Assembly (NCBI GenBank): GCA_021324355.1
Contig: JAJPJD010000049.1
Location: 124,001 to 188,000, forward strand
Direction of reading: 5' to 3'
Length of the DNA stretch: 64,000 bases
Origin: Actinomycetota bacterium
GTDB taxonomy: Bacteria; Actinomycetota; Acidimicrobiia; Acidimicrobiales; RAAP-2
Below the pieces are notes generated by a model. The model was not told where the DNA came from and did not search any database. It was given only the letters and a program-made list of their open reading frames with translations. Shown in pieces: positions 1-8,419 of this stretch (positions are counted from its first letter, which is position 1; each line of letters opens with the position of its first letter). The position numbers were made by a program, and so were the translations under genes.

Positions 1-3
1 GGT

Positions 4-24
4 GGTCACTCGGCGCGAGTGACC
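4..24. repeat. Perfect 9-bp inverted repeat
   Basis: GGTCACTCG at 4-12 and CGAGTGACC at 16-24 are exact reverse complements around a 3-nt centre. The element lies upstream of the first gene and may be the terminator of a gene outside the window or an operator; no T-run follows, so an operator is slightly more likely. Only the symmetry is seen; the role is inferred. Confidence 0.4.
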
Positions 25-196
25 GTTGAGACCCAAGTACCGCCGACCGCTGCTGGTGGGATGGTTCCTCGCCAGCTCGGCGCCGACGGAAACGGGGCAC
101 CCAGGTGCTCGAATGAGGGCAGTCGCGTCGGCGGTGCTCAACGCAGGTCGACTGACCGGTGCGCCAGGCCTCGGAGGATTGGGGAAGTATGTCGGT

Positions 197-1069
197 GTGC
201 CCGATGACCAAGTCAGTTCAGGCGAGGAGGTCAGTGCGGCAACCTCGCCACGCTGGCGGTGGGACCCGTCGCTGTATGCCGGGAGCGCTCGGTTCTACCC
301 GATCGGCCGGGTCGAGTACCCCCAGGACATGGTCCTCGCCCTCGTCGATGCACTCAGCCTCGACGGCTGCGGGACTCTCATCGATGTCGGGTGCGGCCCC
401 GGTTCGCTGACGCTGCCTCTCGCGCCGCATGTAGACCACGCCATTGGAATCGACGCCGACGCCGACATGCTGGCAGAAGGGGCACGGCTGGCTCAGGAGC
501 GAGGGATTGCCAACGTGAGCTGGCGGCAGATGTTCGCTGAGGATCTGCCAGCAGACCTCTCGCCAGTGTCCGTCGTGACCTTTGCACAGTCGTTCCATTG
601 GTTCGACCGTCCCCGGGTCGCGGCTGCGGTACGAGGACTTCTGCAAGCGCGAGGAGCCGCTGTTCACGTTCATGCCAGCACGACGCAAGGGATCGACGGC
701 GAAACCGAGCTCTCCCGTCCCCGGCCGCCGTGGGAGAGGGTCGGCGAACTCGTCCGCCGCTATCTCGGCCCGCAACGTCGGGCGGGGCAGGGTGTACTGG
801 TGGCCGGCGATCACGTCGAGGAGGCAACCATTTACCGTGCCGCCGGGTTCAGCGGACCTCAACGGATCGAGATCTCCGGTCGCGTGGTTGAGCGCACGGT
901 CGACGAGGTGGTGGCGTCGGTCTTCTCAGTGTCCGGCTCTGCTCCACATCTGTTCGGCAACCACCTTGACCGCTTCGAAGCGGAGCTTCGCGCGCTGCTC
1001 GCCCCGGTCGCCGCCGACGGTCGATTCTGCGAGCAGATGCCGGCGATCATCGTGGACATCTGGCGCTGA
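197..1069 (+). CDS. Class I SAM-dependent methyltransferase
   Basis: A cytosolic Rossmann-fold methyltransferase of about 290 residues. Motif I reads LIDVGCGPGSLTLPL and is followed by the acidic post-motif-II segment GIDADADMLAEG; the motif AQSFHWFDRP is typical of the small-molecule methyltransferases related to UbiE and trans-aconitate methyltransferase. The substrate is unknown. The frame is open back to position 26. I place the start at the GTG at 197, because the conserved region (WDPSLYAGSARFYP) begins about 20 codons later and residues before it look unstructured; ATG 113 is an alternative. The gene stands alone, with a hairpin 26 bp after its stop and a tRNA gene convergent beyond. 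Confidence 0.75.
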   Translation: MPDDQVSSGEEVSAATSPRWRWDPSLYAGSARFYPIGRVEYPQDMVLALVDALSLDGCGTLIDVGCGPGSLTLPLAPHVDHAIGIDADADMLAEGARLAQERGIANVSWRQMFAEDLPADLSPVSVVTFAQSFHWFDRPRVAAAVRGLLQARGAAVHVHASTTQGIDGETELSRPRPPWERVGELVRRYLGPQRRAGQGVLVAGDHVEEATIYRAAGFSGPQRIEISGRVVERTVDEVVASVFSVSGSAPHLFGNHLDRFEAELRALLAPVAADGRFCEQMPAIIVDIWR

Positions 1070-1094
1070 GTCCCCTCCAATCCCAGATTTCGGA

Positions 1095-1113
1095 TCGGGC
1101 CCTTGTGGCCCGA
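1095..1113 (+). terminator. Candidate hairpin terminator after the methyltransferase gene
   Basis: TCGGGCC (1095-1101) and GGCCCGA (1107-1113) pair perfectly around a 5-nt loop, 26 bp downstream of the methyltransferase stop and between it and the convergent tRNA. There is no T-run, which is common in high-GC actinobacteria, so termination is inferred. A 12-bp palindrome CCAGGATCCTGG follows at 1120-1131. Confidence 0.35.
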
Positions 1114-1169
1114 AGGATCCCAGGATCCTGGCTGCCGCTGGCGGGGGCCCACCGGCGTTGAGGACCGAG

Positions 1170-1240
1170 AGCGGGTGACGGGAATCGAACCCGCATAACC
1201 AGCTTGGAAGGCTGGGGCTCTACCATTGAGCTACACCCGC
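1170..1240 (-). tRNA. tRNA-Gly(TCC)
   Basis: Read on the minus strand, the 71-nt element folds as a cloverleaf. The acceptor stem GCGGGTG pairs with CACCCGC, the D-arm contains TAGCTCAATGGTAGAGC, the anticodon stem CCAGC/GCTGG encloses the loop CTTCCAA with anticodon TCC, and the T-arm is GCGGGTTCGATTCCCGT. The discriminator is T and the CCA end is not encoded. The gene is convergent with the methyltransferase and divergent from glbO. Confidence 0.95.
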
Positions 1241-1390
1241 GGGGAAGCCGACCATGCAGTGTACGGGCCAGGAGCTGGCGGCCGCGAACCAGCCGCACAA
1301 GGCGGCGTCGGTGCATGCCTCCAGTCCCGGCCACAAGCTCCGGGTCGCATCGGACAACGCGCCGGAGCTGCTGAAGAGCGTCTACGTTCG

Positions 1391-1765
1391 GTGGCGGTGA
1401 GCTCGCTCTTCGACCGGGTGGGTGGCCAGCGCTTCTTCGACCAGCTGGTCGACCGGTTCTACGCGGCCGTCGAGAACGACCCAGTGCTTCGGCCGCTGTA
1501 TCCCGAGGACCTGACCGAGCCGAAGGAGCACCTGGCCCTGTTTCTGGGCCAGTACTGGGGTGGTCCCACCGTCTACAGCGACCGGCGAGGACACCCGCGC
1601 CTGCGGATGCGCCACGCGCCATTCGCCATCGGGCTGGCCGAGCGCAATGCCTGGTTGAGGCACATGGAGGCGGCAGTGCGGTCGTCGGACGCCGATCAGC
1701 AGGTCCAAGAGGAGCTGCTCGCCTACTTCGAGATGGCGTCGCGCACCCTCATCAACACTCGCTGA
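1391..1765 (+). CDS. glbO: Group II truncated haemoglobin (GlbO-type)
   Basis: A haem protein of 124 residues that binds O2 or other small ligands in the cytosol. It closely resembles mycobacterial GlbO, including the block QYWGGPTVYSDRRGHPRL and RMRHAPF with the proximal His75. The ligand-pocket residues typical of trHbO are all present: TyrB10 (Tyr24), TyrCD1 (Tyr37) and TrpG8 (Trp88). I chose the GTG at 1391 because the family begins a few residues before the SLFDRVGG segment; GTG 1397 is also possible. Upstream ATGs in this frame fall inside or next to the tRNA gene and are rejected. It is monocistronic, facing the minus-strand propeller gene. In the family, roles include oxygen handling and nitrosative-stress defence. 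Confidence 0.93.
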   Translation: MAVSSLFDRVGGQRFFDQLVDRFYAAVENDPVLRPLYPEDLTEPKEHLALFLGQYWGGPTVYSDRRGHPRLRMRHAPFAIGLAERNAWLRHMEAAVRSSDADQQVQEELLAYFEMASRTLINTR

Positions 1766-1775
1766 GGGGGCGCTC

Positions 1776-3167
1776 TCAGCCGGCGAAGGCCTCCACCCGG
1801 TCGAGGCCGGGGACCAGGAGCTTCCCGTCGCCGACCGCCGGGGTGGGGAAGTGGTTGGCTTCCGGTCCCACGGCCAGGCGCTGAACGATCGAGCCGGTCC
1901 GTTGGTCGAGCCCGTAGAGGACGCCGTCGGCACCGATCGACCAGACCAGCCCGCCAGCCACGATCGGTGGCCCTCCGCCTGCGCTCTGCCATCGCACCGA
2001 CAGCGAAGGGGGAGCGCGCTGGACCGAGACCGCCTCGATCCCGGCCTGGCAGGGCAGGTACGCCACGGCCCCCACGACGGCCGGACCCCCGTCGACGTCG
2101 CCACCGCAGAACCCGTCGAGCGATGCCAGCTGCCCACCGATGCCTCCGAGGTGCGCGGCCGAGAGCAGGTAGGCGGTCTGGGACTTCCCGGCCTGGACGA
2201 TGAGCCCGTCGGGGAGGAGGGCCGGCGCCGACGATCCCAGATCACGGTCGTGCGCGTTGTCGGAGGCCCAGTCGGCAGGGGCAAAGAACTGCAGCTCGTC
2301 CAGCTGGGGCGAGAGCTCGACGACCGAGTCGCTCCCGTCATAGGGAGCGGCAGCTGAGACGGTCGAGCCGTTGCCGACGGCGAACCACAGGTCACCGTTC
2401 GGTTCGACCAGGGGAGCGGCACCGCCCATCCAGACCGCTCCCTGGCGCTCGCCCGGAGCCGGATCGACCTCGTAGTCGACCAGCGGGCCGCCGGTCTCGG
2501 GCACGCCTACGACCCATCCGTGGTAGTCGGAGCAGTCGCCGTAGTTGCCGCCGTAACCGAAGACGACCCGCCCCTGGTCGAGGGCGAGGCCGACTCGCTG
2601 AAGCATCGCGGCGGCGTCGGCCCCCGGCGGGTCGACGTCTTGGCGCAGCTCGACAGACCCGTTGGCCACCCGCAGGCCGACGAGCTGGTGCACTCGCCCT
2701 GCCGGCGACGCCAGGTCGGCCACCACGAACACCTCCCCTCTGGCCGGGTCGATCACCGGGGTTGAGGTGATGCCGACGGTCGGCGAGATGTCCCCGCACG
2801 GCAGCGCCGCCGAGTCCACCGGCGTCCCGACGTGGGTTGCCCACCGGACCCGGCCGTTGCTGGCGTTCAGGCCGTAGACGGTGTCGTTCTCGGTTGCCAC
2901 CACGACGGTCTGGCCGAGCACCAACGGCTCCCCGAAGAGCTGGCCGTCGAGGGCCGGGGAGGTCCACACCCGGTGGGGGTGGGCGAGGTCGATCGGACCG
3001 GCGACCCCATGGCCCTCGGGGTCGCCGTGGTAGACGGTCCAGTTCTCGGCAGGGCGGGCCCGTCGCGCCCTGGGCGCTGGGCTGGCGAGGGCGCTCCAGG
3101 ACAACGCCGCGACCAGGGACAACGCCACGACGCCACGTGGTGCCCAGCGGCCGCTTCCCGGAGCCAC
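1776..3167 (-). CDS. Secreted PQQ-like beta-propeller repeat protein
   Basis: A 463-residue protein with an N-terminal export signal: basic start, hydrophobic VVALSLVAALSWSALA, then an ASPAPRA region that could be cleaved. The rest consists of repeated blades with the pattern VVVATENDTVYGLNASNG and LLVPGLDRVEAF, typical of the PQQ-enzyme-like/BamB-like propeller superfamily. No quinoprotein active site can be identified, so a binding or scaffold role outside the membrane is more likely than PQQ catalysis. The start is GTG (3165-3167). It is divergent from the MFS exporter and shares a 131-bp intergenic region with it; the MerR-type dyad there could influence both. The ligand is unknown. Confidence 0.75.
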   Translation of the reverse strand: MAPGSGRWAPRGVVALSLVAALSWSALASPAPRARRARPAENWTVYHGDPEGHGVAGPIDLAHPHRVWTSPALDGQLFGEPLVLGQTVVVATENDTVYGLNASNGRVRWATHVGTPVDSAALPCGDISPTVGITSTPVIDPARGEVFVVADLASPAGRVHQLVGLRVANGSVELRQDVDPPGADAAAMLQRVGLALDQGRVVFGYGGNYGDCSDYHGWVVGVPETGGPLVDYEVDPAPGERQGAVWMGGAAPLVEPNGDLWFAVGNGSTVSAAAPYDGSDSVVELSPQLDELQFFAPADWASDNAHDRDLGSSAPALLPDGLIVQAGKSQTAYLLSAAHLGGIGGQLASLDGFCGGDVDGGPAVVGAVAYLPCQAGIEAVSVQRAPPSLSVRWQSAGGGPPIVAGGLVWSIGADGVLYGLDQRTGSIVQRLAVGPEANHFPTPAVGDGKLLVPGLDRVEAFAG

Positions 3168-3230
3168 GGCCCATCATCGCTGCTCGGACGGCGTCGCGAG
3201 CGCGCGTCGGCGCACTCCGGTAGCCTACCG

Positions 3231-3246
3231 TTGACGTTAACGTAAG
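3231..3246. promoter_or_regulatory. Putative MerR-family operator
   Basis: TTGACGTTAACGTAAG is an imperfect dyad centred on the perfect palindrome ACGTTAACGT (3234-3243). The form TTnACGTnnACGTnAA is known for some MerR-family regulators such as LiuR. It lies 53 bp upstream of the MFS gene whose operon ends in a MerR gene, so autoregulation by that protein is inferred. A TAGCCT sequence at 3221-3226 could be the -10 element. Confidence 0.5.
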
Positions 3247-3269
3247 ACTTGGAGGAGGGTGGTCGACCG

Positions 3270-3302
3270 GTGGCAGGACCAACGACGGCAGTGGCGAAAT
3301 GA
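3270..3302 (+). CDS. Possible 10-codon leader ORF of the MFS exporter gene
   Basis: A GTG start at 3270 is preceded by a strong ribosome-binding site (GGAGGAGGG at 3251-3259). The frame encodes MAGPTTAVAK and stops at 3300-3302, overlapping the MFS start as ATGA. The MFS ATG itself has no good ribosome-binding site, so this ORF may deliver ribosomes by translational coupling. No homology can be judged at this length. Confidence 0.35.
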   Translation: MAGPTTAVAK

Positions 3303-5092
3303 GCGTGCTCGGAACCGACGGCGCCAACGGGAGCCGTCCCGGCCGGCTCGACCGTCGCTACGAGCCGATCCAGGACCGGGATCGCTACAAGTGGATCGCG
3401 CTGTCCAACACCACGCTCGGCGTGCTCATGGCCACCATCGACAGCTCGATCATGCTGATCGCGCTGCCCGACATCTTCCGAGGCATCCATATCAACCCGT
3501 TGCTGCCCGGGAACAGCTTCTACCTGCTTTGGATGATCCTCAGCTTCTTGGTGGTGAGCGGTGTTCTGGTGGTGAGCCTCGGGCGGCTGGGCGACATGTA
3601 CGGCCGAGTCCGGATGTACAACCTTGGCTTCGCCATCTACACCGCGTTCTCGCTCCTGCTCACCATCACCTGGATGTCCGGCCGGGGGGCAGCGTGGTAC
3701 CTGGTGGTGATGCGGGTGTTCCAGGGCGTCGGGTCGGCGTTCCTCGTCGCCAACTCGGCGGCCATCCTGACCGATGCGTTTCCCGAGAACCAGCGCGGGA
3801 TGGCCCTCGGGATCAACCAAGTCTCGGCGATCTCGGGGTCCTTCATCGGCCTCATCCTCGGAGGCGTGCTCGCTCCAATCAACTGGCGCCTGATCTTCCT
3901 GGTCTCGGTGCCGATCGGGTTGTTCGGCACCGTGTGGGCTTACCTCAAGCTCAAGGAGGTCCCGCGCCACCCGGAAGCCCACATCGACTGGCCGGGCAAC
4001 ATCACCTTCGCGCTCGGCCTGATCGGTCTCATGGTCGGCATCACCTACGGGATCCAGCCGCATGGCACTCACGTCATGGGTTGGACCAGCCCTCTGGTGA
4101 TCGGCTGTCTGAGTGGCGGAGTCGTGCTGCTGATCGCCTTTGCGATCATCGAGACGAAGGTCCCAGACCCGATGTTCCGCTTGCCGCTGTTCCGCATCCG
4201 CGCTTTCACTGCTGGGAGCTTCTCGTCGCTCTTGGCGGCGATCGGCCGGGGCGGGCTCATGTTCATGCTGATCATCTGGCTGCAGGGGATCTGGCTTCCG
4301 CTGCACGGGTACGACTTCGCCCAGACCCCGTTGTGGGCCGGCATCTACATGCTCCCGTTGACTGGCGGGTTCCTGCTCGCCGGGCCCATCTCGGGGATGC
4401 TGTCGGACCGCTACGGCTCGCGCCCGTTCGCGACCGGCGGGATGATCGCGGCGGCGGTCAGCTTCGGCCTGCTCGAGCTCCTCCCGGTGAACTTCCCCTA
4501 CGTCGTCTTTGCACTGCTCCTGCTGATGAACGGCCTGTCGATGGGGGCGTTCGCCTCGCCAAACCGTGCCGGCGTGATGAACAGCCTTCCGGCCCAGCAC
4601 CGGGGAGTGGGCGCGGGCATGAACGCGACCTTCATGAACTCTGCTCAGGTTCTGTCGATCGGCATCTTCTTCACGCTCATGATCGTCGGCCTCTCCGGGA
4701 CCCTTTCGACCAACCTCCTCCACGGGTTGGTGGCCCAGGGAGTCCCCCGGGCCGACGCCCTGAGAGTCGCCCACCTGCCTCCGGTGTCGACGCTGTTCGC
4801 AGCGTTCCTCGGGTACAGCCCGATGGAGCACCTGCTCGGCCCGTCGGTGCTCCATCACCTGAGCGCGGCCAAGGTGCACCTCCTCACCAGCCGCAGCTAC
4901 TTCCCGAAGTTGATCTCGAGCGCCTTCTCAAACGGGCTGCACACGGCGTTCGACTTCTCGGTGGTCGCCTGCCTGGTCGCGGCGGTGACCTCGTGGATGC
5001 GAGGCGGCAAGTACGTCTACCGCGAGCCGGAGACGCGTCCCGCCGCCGGGCGGGCCGAGACGGCTGAGCCGGCAGTGGTCGAGGTGTCGTGA
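3299..5092 (+). CDS. MFS drug/metabolite exporter, DHA2 (EmrB/QacA)-type
   Basis: A 597-residue inner-membrane proton-coupled exporter with about 14 hydrophobic segments. Motif A of the major facilitator superfamily is visible as GRLGDMYGRVRMY, and the antiporter motif C region is SGSFIGLILGGVLAP, both as in DHA2 multidrug exporters. Substrate cannot be inferred. The extended last loop before the final helix (about residues 500-550) is soluble and slightly unusual. The downstream merR gene overlaps the stop by 1 nt (TGATG), so the pair forms one operon in which the regulator probably senses the exported compound. A MerR-like operator lies upstream. Confidence 0.88.
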   Translation: MSVLGTDGANGSRPGRLDRRYEPIQDRDRYKWIALSNTTLGVLMATIDSSIMLIALPDIFRGIHINPLLPGNSFYLLWMILSFLVVSGVLVVSLGRLGDMYGRVRMYNLGFAIYTAFSLLLTITWMSGRGAAWYLVVMRVFQGVGSAFLVANSAAILTDAFPENQRGMALGINQVSAISGSFIGLILGGVLAPINWRLIFLVSVPIGLFGTVWAYLKLKEVPRHPEAHIDWPGNITFALGLIGLMVGITYGIQPHGTHVMGWTSPLVIGCLSGGVVLLIAFAIIETKVPDPMFRLPLFRIRAFTAGSFSSLLAAIGRGGLMFMLIIWLQGIWLPLHGYDFAQTPLWAGIYMLPLTGGFLLAGPISGMLSDRYGSRPFATGGMIAAAVSFGLLELLPVNFPYVVFALLLLMNGLSMGAFASPNRAGVMNSLPAQHRGVGAGMNATFMNSAQVLSIGIFFTLMIVGLSGTLSTNLLHGLVAQGVPRADALRVAHLPPVSTLFAAFLGYSPMEHLLGPSVLHHLSAAKVHLLTSRSYFPKLISSAFSNGLHTAFDFSVVACLVAAVTSWMRGGKYVYREPETRPAAGRAETAEPAVVEVS

Positions 5093-5577
5093 TGGGCACG
5101 GAGCAGTCGTCGGACGTGGTGGCAGCTGACCGGCCCCTGCGGATTGGCGAGGTCGCCCGCCAGACCGGCGTCACCCCTCGCACCCTGCGCTACTGGGAGG
5201 AGATCGGCCTGCTCGAGCCGGCCGCCTATCGCGAGAGCGGGGAGCGGCTGTACTCGCCGGCCGAGCGGGATCGGGTCCTGCACATCCGGGAGCTGCAGGA
5301 CCTGCTCGGCCTGACGCTGGCCGAGATCCAAGACGTGCTGGCGTCCGAGGACACCGTCGAGCGGGCTCGCCGGGCGGCGCGGGCCGACGCCCCCACGCTG
5401 AAGCGGCTCCAGCTGCTCTCAGATGCCATCGAGGCCAATCGCCGTCTGGTCGAGCGGATCAACGACCGCCTCCAGCGGGTCATCGAGTTCCGGGACGAGT
5501 GCATCGAGCGGGGCAACAGGATGGCAGCCCGGCGGGCCGAGCTCGAGTCCCAGCTCAGCCGAGCTGGCAAGGGCTAG
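5092..5577 (+). CDS. MerR-family transcriptional regulator
   Basis: A 161-residue DNA-binding regulator. The winged helix-turn-helix starts with LRIGEVARQTGVTPRTLRYW and continues through the second wing (ERLYSPAERDRVLHIRELQ). A long coiled coil (about residues 85-130) should form the dimer, and the short C-terminal part has no cysteine cluster, which argues against a metal sensor. The ATG at 5092 overlaps the MFS stop. It probably controls the MFS operon through the dyad at 3231-3246. Its stop overlaps the convergent oxidoreductase gene by 4 nt. Confidence 0.88.
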   Translation: MGTEQSSDVVAADRPLRIGEVARQTGVTPRTLRYWEEIGLLEPAAYRESGERLYSPAERDRVLHIRELQDLLGLTLAEIQDVLASEDTVERARRAARADAPTLKRLQLLSDAIEANRRLVERINDRLQRVIEFRDECIERGNRMAARRAELESQLSRAGKG

Positions 5578-7034
5578 GCCCGGGCCGGGGCGGGTGGCCC
5601 CGAACGCTCCCCGCCCAGCGGGTGTCCAAGGTCGGCCAGCGCGCGCTGGGCGGCCCACAGGCCGCACATGCCGTGGACGCCGCCGCCCGGCGGCGTCGAG
5701 GCTGAGCACAGGTAGACACCGCGAATGGGCGTGCGGTAGGGGTTCCAGCGCATGGTCGGGCCCACCAGCGTCCGGCGCAGGCCGGCCGCGCCGCCGTTGA
5801 TGTGCCCGCCCACGTAGTTGGGGTTGTAGGCCTCCATGTCCACCGCAGTCATGGTGGACCGGGCGAGGATCAGGTCCCGGAACCCCGGCGCGAACCGTTC
5901 GATCTGGGCCTCGATGGCATCGGTCATGTCCACCGGCGAACCGGGAGGAACGTGGCAGTAGCCCCAGAGAGTGTGGGCACCGGCCGGGGCCCGCTCGGGG
6001 TCGACCACGCCAGGCTGGGCGACGAGGACGAAGGGCTGCTCGGGGTGGCGGCTGGCGTGGACCGCGGCCTCGCTGCGTGCCACCTCTTCGTAGGTTCCGC
6101 CGACATGGACCGTCCCGGCCGCACGGCAGGCCTCGGCCTCCCACGGGACCGGTCCGGACAGGCTCCAGTCGACCTTGCACACGCCGGGGCCGTAACCGAA
6201 GCGCCCCAGTGCCCGGCGGCGGCGGCCGTCGATGCGGTCCCCGGCCAGATCGAGGAGCTGGCGCGGCGAGACGTCGAGCAGGATCGCCTTGGACCTCGGG
6301 AGCTCGTCCAGATGGGTTACCCAGGCCCCGGTGTGGACCTGGCCGCCAAGCGCTCCCAGCTCGGCGCAGAGCGCGTCGACAATCCGCCCGGATCCCCCGG
6401 CGACGACTGGCCAGCCCACCCGGTGTGCCAGCGCCACCAGCACCAGACCGAATGCTGCCGACAGCGGTGCGCTGAGCGGGAGCATGGCGTGCGCGCAGGC
6501 GCCGGCCAAGAGGGCTCGGCCCTCCTCGGTCCCGAAGCGGTCGGCGAGCCGACTGGCGGGGCGCAGGCCTCGAAGGGCGAACCGGGCCACCGAGACGGGG
6601 TGCTCGGGGATCGAGCGGATCGGGCCGAGGAGCGCCGGGAGCAGGTGGTCGAGGTCCGCAACCAGCCGACCCACGACCGAACGGTAGGTCCGGGCGTCGG
6701 CACCCAGCTGTTCTGCGGTGCGCTCGACTGAGTCCTGGACCGCCGCCGCCCGGTCTCCACCGAGCGGATGGGCGAAGGCGGCCGGCGGAGTCTTCAGGTG
6801 GACGCCCCTGGCCACCAGGTCGATCTCGGCGAAGAACGGTGAGGCTGCCAGGAGCGGGTGGACGGCCGCGCAGACGTCGTGGCGGAACCCCGGCAGGGTC
6901 AGTTCTGCCGTCCGACACCCGCCCCCCGGGGAGTCGGCCCCTTCGAACACCTCGACCTCGAGGCCAGCCCGGGCCAGGACCACGGCCGCTGCGAGCCCAT
7001 TCGGGCCCGAGCCGACCACGCAGACGTCGGGCAC
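5574..7034 (-). CDS. FAD-dependent oxidoreductase, phytoene-dehydrogenase-like
   Basis: A 486-residue flavoprotein of the COG1233 phytoene desaturase/amine-oxidase-like group. The dinucleotide-binding motif CVVGSGPNGLAAAVVLARAG is at the extreme N-terminus, with FEGADSPGGGCRT following, and the C-terminal FAD-binding part contains GVYLCSASTPPGGGVHGMCG. Such proteins desaturate or dehydrogenate hydrophobic substrates. I set the start at GTG 7034, just before the Rossmann strand; the longer frame to 7118 would put the TetR operator inside the gene. It is divergent from the P450 gene across a 118-bp region holding that operator, so it may belong to the same regulon. It could oxidise a hydroxylated intermediate made by the P450; that is inference. 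Confidence 0.85.
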   Translation of the reverse strand: MPDVCVVGSGPNGLAAAVVLARAGLEVEVFEGADSPGGGCRTAELTLPGFRHDVCAAVHPLLAASPFFAEIDLVARGVHLKTPPAAFAHPLGGDRAAAVQDSVERTAEQLGADARTYRSVVGRLVADLDHLLPALLGPIRSIPEHPVSVARFALRGLRPASRLADRFGTEEGRALLAGACAHAMLPLSAPLSAAFGLVLVALAHRVGWPVVAGGSGRIVDALCAELGALGGQVHTGAWVTHLDELPRSKAILLDVSPRQLLDLAGDRIDGRRRRALGRFGYGPGVCKVDWSLSGPVPWEAEACRAAGTVHVGGTYEEVARSEAAVHASRHPEQPFVLVAQPGVVDPERAPAGAHTLWGYCHVPPGSPVDMTDAIEAQIERFAPGFRDLILARSTMTAVDMEAYNPNYVGGHINGGAAGLRRTLVGPTMRWNPYRTPIRGVYLCSASTPPGGGVHGMCGLWAAQRALADLGHPLGGERSGPPAPARA

Positions 7035-7073
7035 GGCGGGGCAGCGTACCGTCCGCACCGGGGCTCGCTGGTC

Positions 7074-7101
7074 TTGACGGTGCCCGACTCGGTGGTAACT
7101 T
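7074..7101 (+). promoter_or_regulatory. Promoter of the P450 operon
   Basis: A -35-like TTGACG (7074-7079) and a -10-like TAACTT (7096-7101) are separated by 16 bp. The inverted repeat at 7102-7123 begins directly after the -10, so it would cover the transcription start, the classic position for repression. Not experimentally known; judged from element match and spacing. Confidence 0.5.
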
Positions 7102-7123
7102 GGTGAGTGAGCTAACACTTACT
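7102..7123. promoter_or_regulatory. TetR-type operator, copy 1 (P450 operon)
   Basis: GGTGAGTG (7102-7109), six bases, then CACTTACT (7116-7123). The right arm is identical to copy 2 at 12524-12545 and the left arm matches it at 6 of 8 positions, with the same 6-bp spacer length. It lies between the divergent FAD oxidoreductase and P450 genes. The likely binder is the TetR protein encoded at 8420. Confidence 0.65.
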
Positions 7124-7152
7124 TCATGGGGAGGGACCGAGCAGGTGCTGGC

Positions 7153-8361
7153 GTGACTGTCGAGTACGCCCTCGACTTCTTCGACCCGGCCGTGCAGCGC
7201 GACCCGTACCCGGCCTACGCGGCCATGCGGGAGCTAGGTCCCGTGCTGTGGAACCCGCTCATGGGCGCCTGGATGGTCTGGCGCTACGACGACGTCCTGG
7301 GGGTGCTGAACGAGTGGGAGCGCTATTCGTCGACCGCCATTGGGGGGCGTTCCCGGCGGCAGCCGGGCGAGGGTGCCGAGTCTGACGACAGCTTCGGGGC
7401 TCCGACCATGCTGACCAGCGACCCGCCGGACCACACCCGCTACCGCGGCGTTGTGGCGCGGGCGTTCACGCCGCGAGCGATCGCTGCCCAGGAGCCGGCG
7501 CTGCGGGAGCTGGCGGCGGCGCTGCTCGCCGGCCTGGCGGGAACCGGGTCGTGCGAGGTGGTTGCCTCGCTCTCCTCGCCGTTGCCGGTTCTGGCCATCG
7601 CCACCATGCTCGGTGTCGATCAGGCCGACGTCGTGAGCTTCCGAGACTGGTCCGACGACATCGTCGCCCGGGGCGACCTGCCGACCGACGAGGAGCAGCG
7701 TCTGGCTCGGGCCGCATCGGCGGCCCTGCGCGCCTACTTCTCACGCGAGGTGCAACGCCGCCATCACAAGACCAGCGACGGGACAGATCTGCTGTCCCGG
7801 CTGGTCGAGGCCAACCAGGGAGGGTCGCTCAGCGATGCCGAGCTGTTGGCCTCGTGCATCTTGTTGCTCGTCGCTGGCAACGAGACGACCACCAATCTGA
7901 TTTCGAACATGACGCTCCAGCTTGGTCTTCATCGTGACCAGCGTGACCTGCTTGTTCGCGACCTGGGTTTGATGCCGTCGGCGGTCGAAGAGACCGTTCG
8001 CTTCGACGGACCCGTCCACTGGACGCTTCGCCTGGCCACCGAGGACGTGGAGGTGCAGGGACAGCCGATCAGATCTGGAGAGATGGTTCTGGCCCTGATC
8101 GCAGCGGCCAACCGAGATCCGGACATCTATGACGATCCGGACACCTACGACATCGCCCGAGGCTCGACGACCCATCTCGGGTTCGGGCACGGGATCCATT
8201 ACTGCCTCGGCTCCTCGCTGGCCCGGCTCGAGGCCCGGGTCGCCATGGAGGCCCTGCTCGAGGTGGCTCCCCGTTATCGGGTGGTGCTCGGCGAGGGCGA
8301 ACCCCGCTACACCAGGTCCAATCTCCGCAGCCCCAGAGCGTTGCGGATCACACGGTCATGA
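7153..8361 (+). CDS. Cytochrome P450
   Basis: A soluble haem-thiolate monooxygenase of 402 residues that needs ferredoxin and reductase partners, neither of which is in the window. Visible motifs are the I-helix oxygen-activation sequence AGNETTTN (about residues 240-247), the ExxR pair Glu280-Arg283, and the haem loop FGHGIHYCLG with Cys351 as axial ligand. The overall form is that of bacterial CYP families acting on terpenoids, steroids or fatty compounds. I prefer GTG 7153 over ATG 7126, because the operator ends at 7123 and AGCAGG precedes the GTG. It is first in the P450-TetR-esterase-BVMO series and probably performs the initial hydroxylation. Confidence 0.93.
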   Translation: MTVEYALDFFDPAVQRDPYPAYAAMRELGPVLWNPLMGAWMVWRYDDVLGVLNEWERYSSTAIGGRSRRQPGEGAESDDSFGAPTMLTSDPPDHTRYRGVVARAFTPRAIAAQEPALRELAAALLAGLAGTGSCEVVASLSSPLPVLAIATMLGVDQADVVSFRDWSDDIVARGDLPTDEEQRLARAASAALRAYFSREVQRRHHKTSDGTDLLSRLVEANQGGSLSDAELLASCILLLVAGNETTTNLISNMTLQLGLHRDQRDLLVRDLGLMPSAVEETVRFDGPVHWTLRLATEDVEVQGQPIRSGEMVLALIAAANRDPDIYDDPDTYDIARGSTTHLGFGHGIHYCLGSSLARLEARVAMEALLEVAPRYRVVLGEGEPRYTRSNLRSPRALRITRS

Positions 8362-8419
8362 ACCAGGCGGCCGCCCAAGTCTCGGCTGGCTGGGCCAGCG
8401 CCCAGGGGTGGGGATAGCG

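Noticed and set aside
1226-1390. Upstream extension of the globin frame into the tRNA region
   Set aside because: Sequence before the GTG at 1391 has no globin similarity and its ATG overlaps the tRNA gene.
2867-4879. 670-codon minus-strand frame opposite the MFS exporter
   Set aside because: Highly charged His/Glu/Arg composition typical of the antisense of a membrane-protein gene.
7035-7118. Longer N-terminus for the FAD oxidoreductase
   Set aside because: It would place the Rossmann motif 30 residues from the start and absorb the operator; the GTG at 7034 directly precedes the expected first strand.
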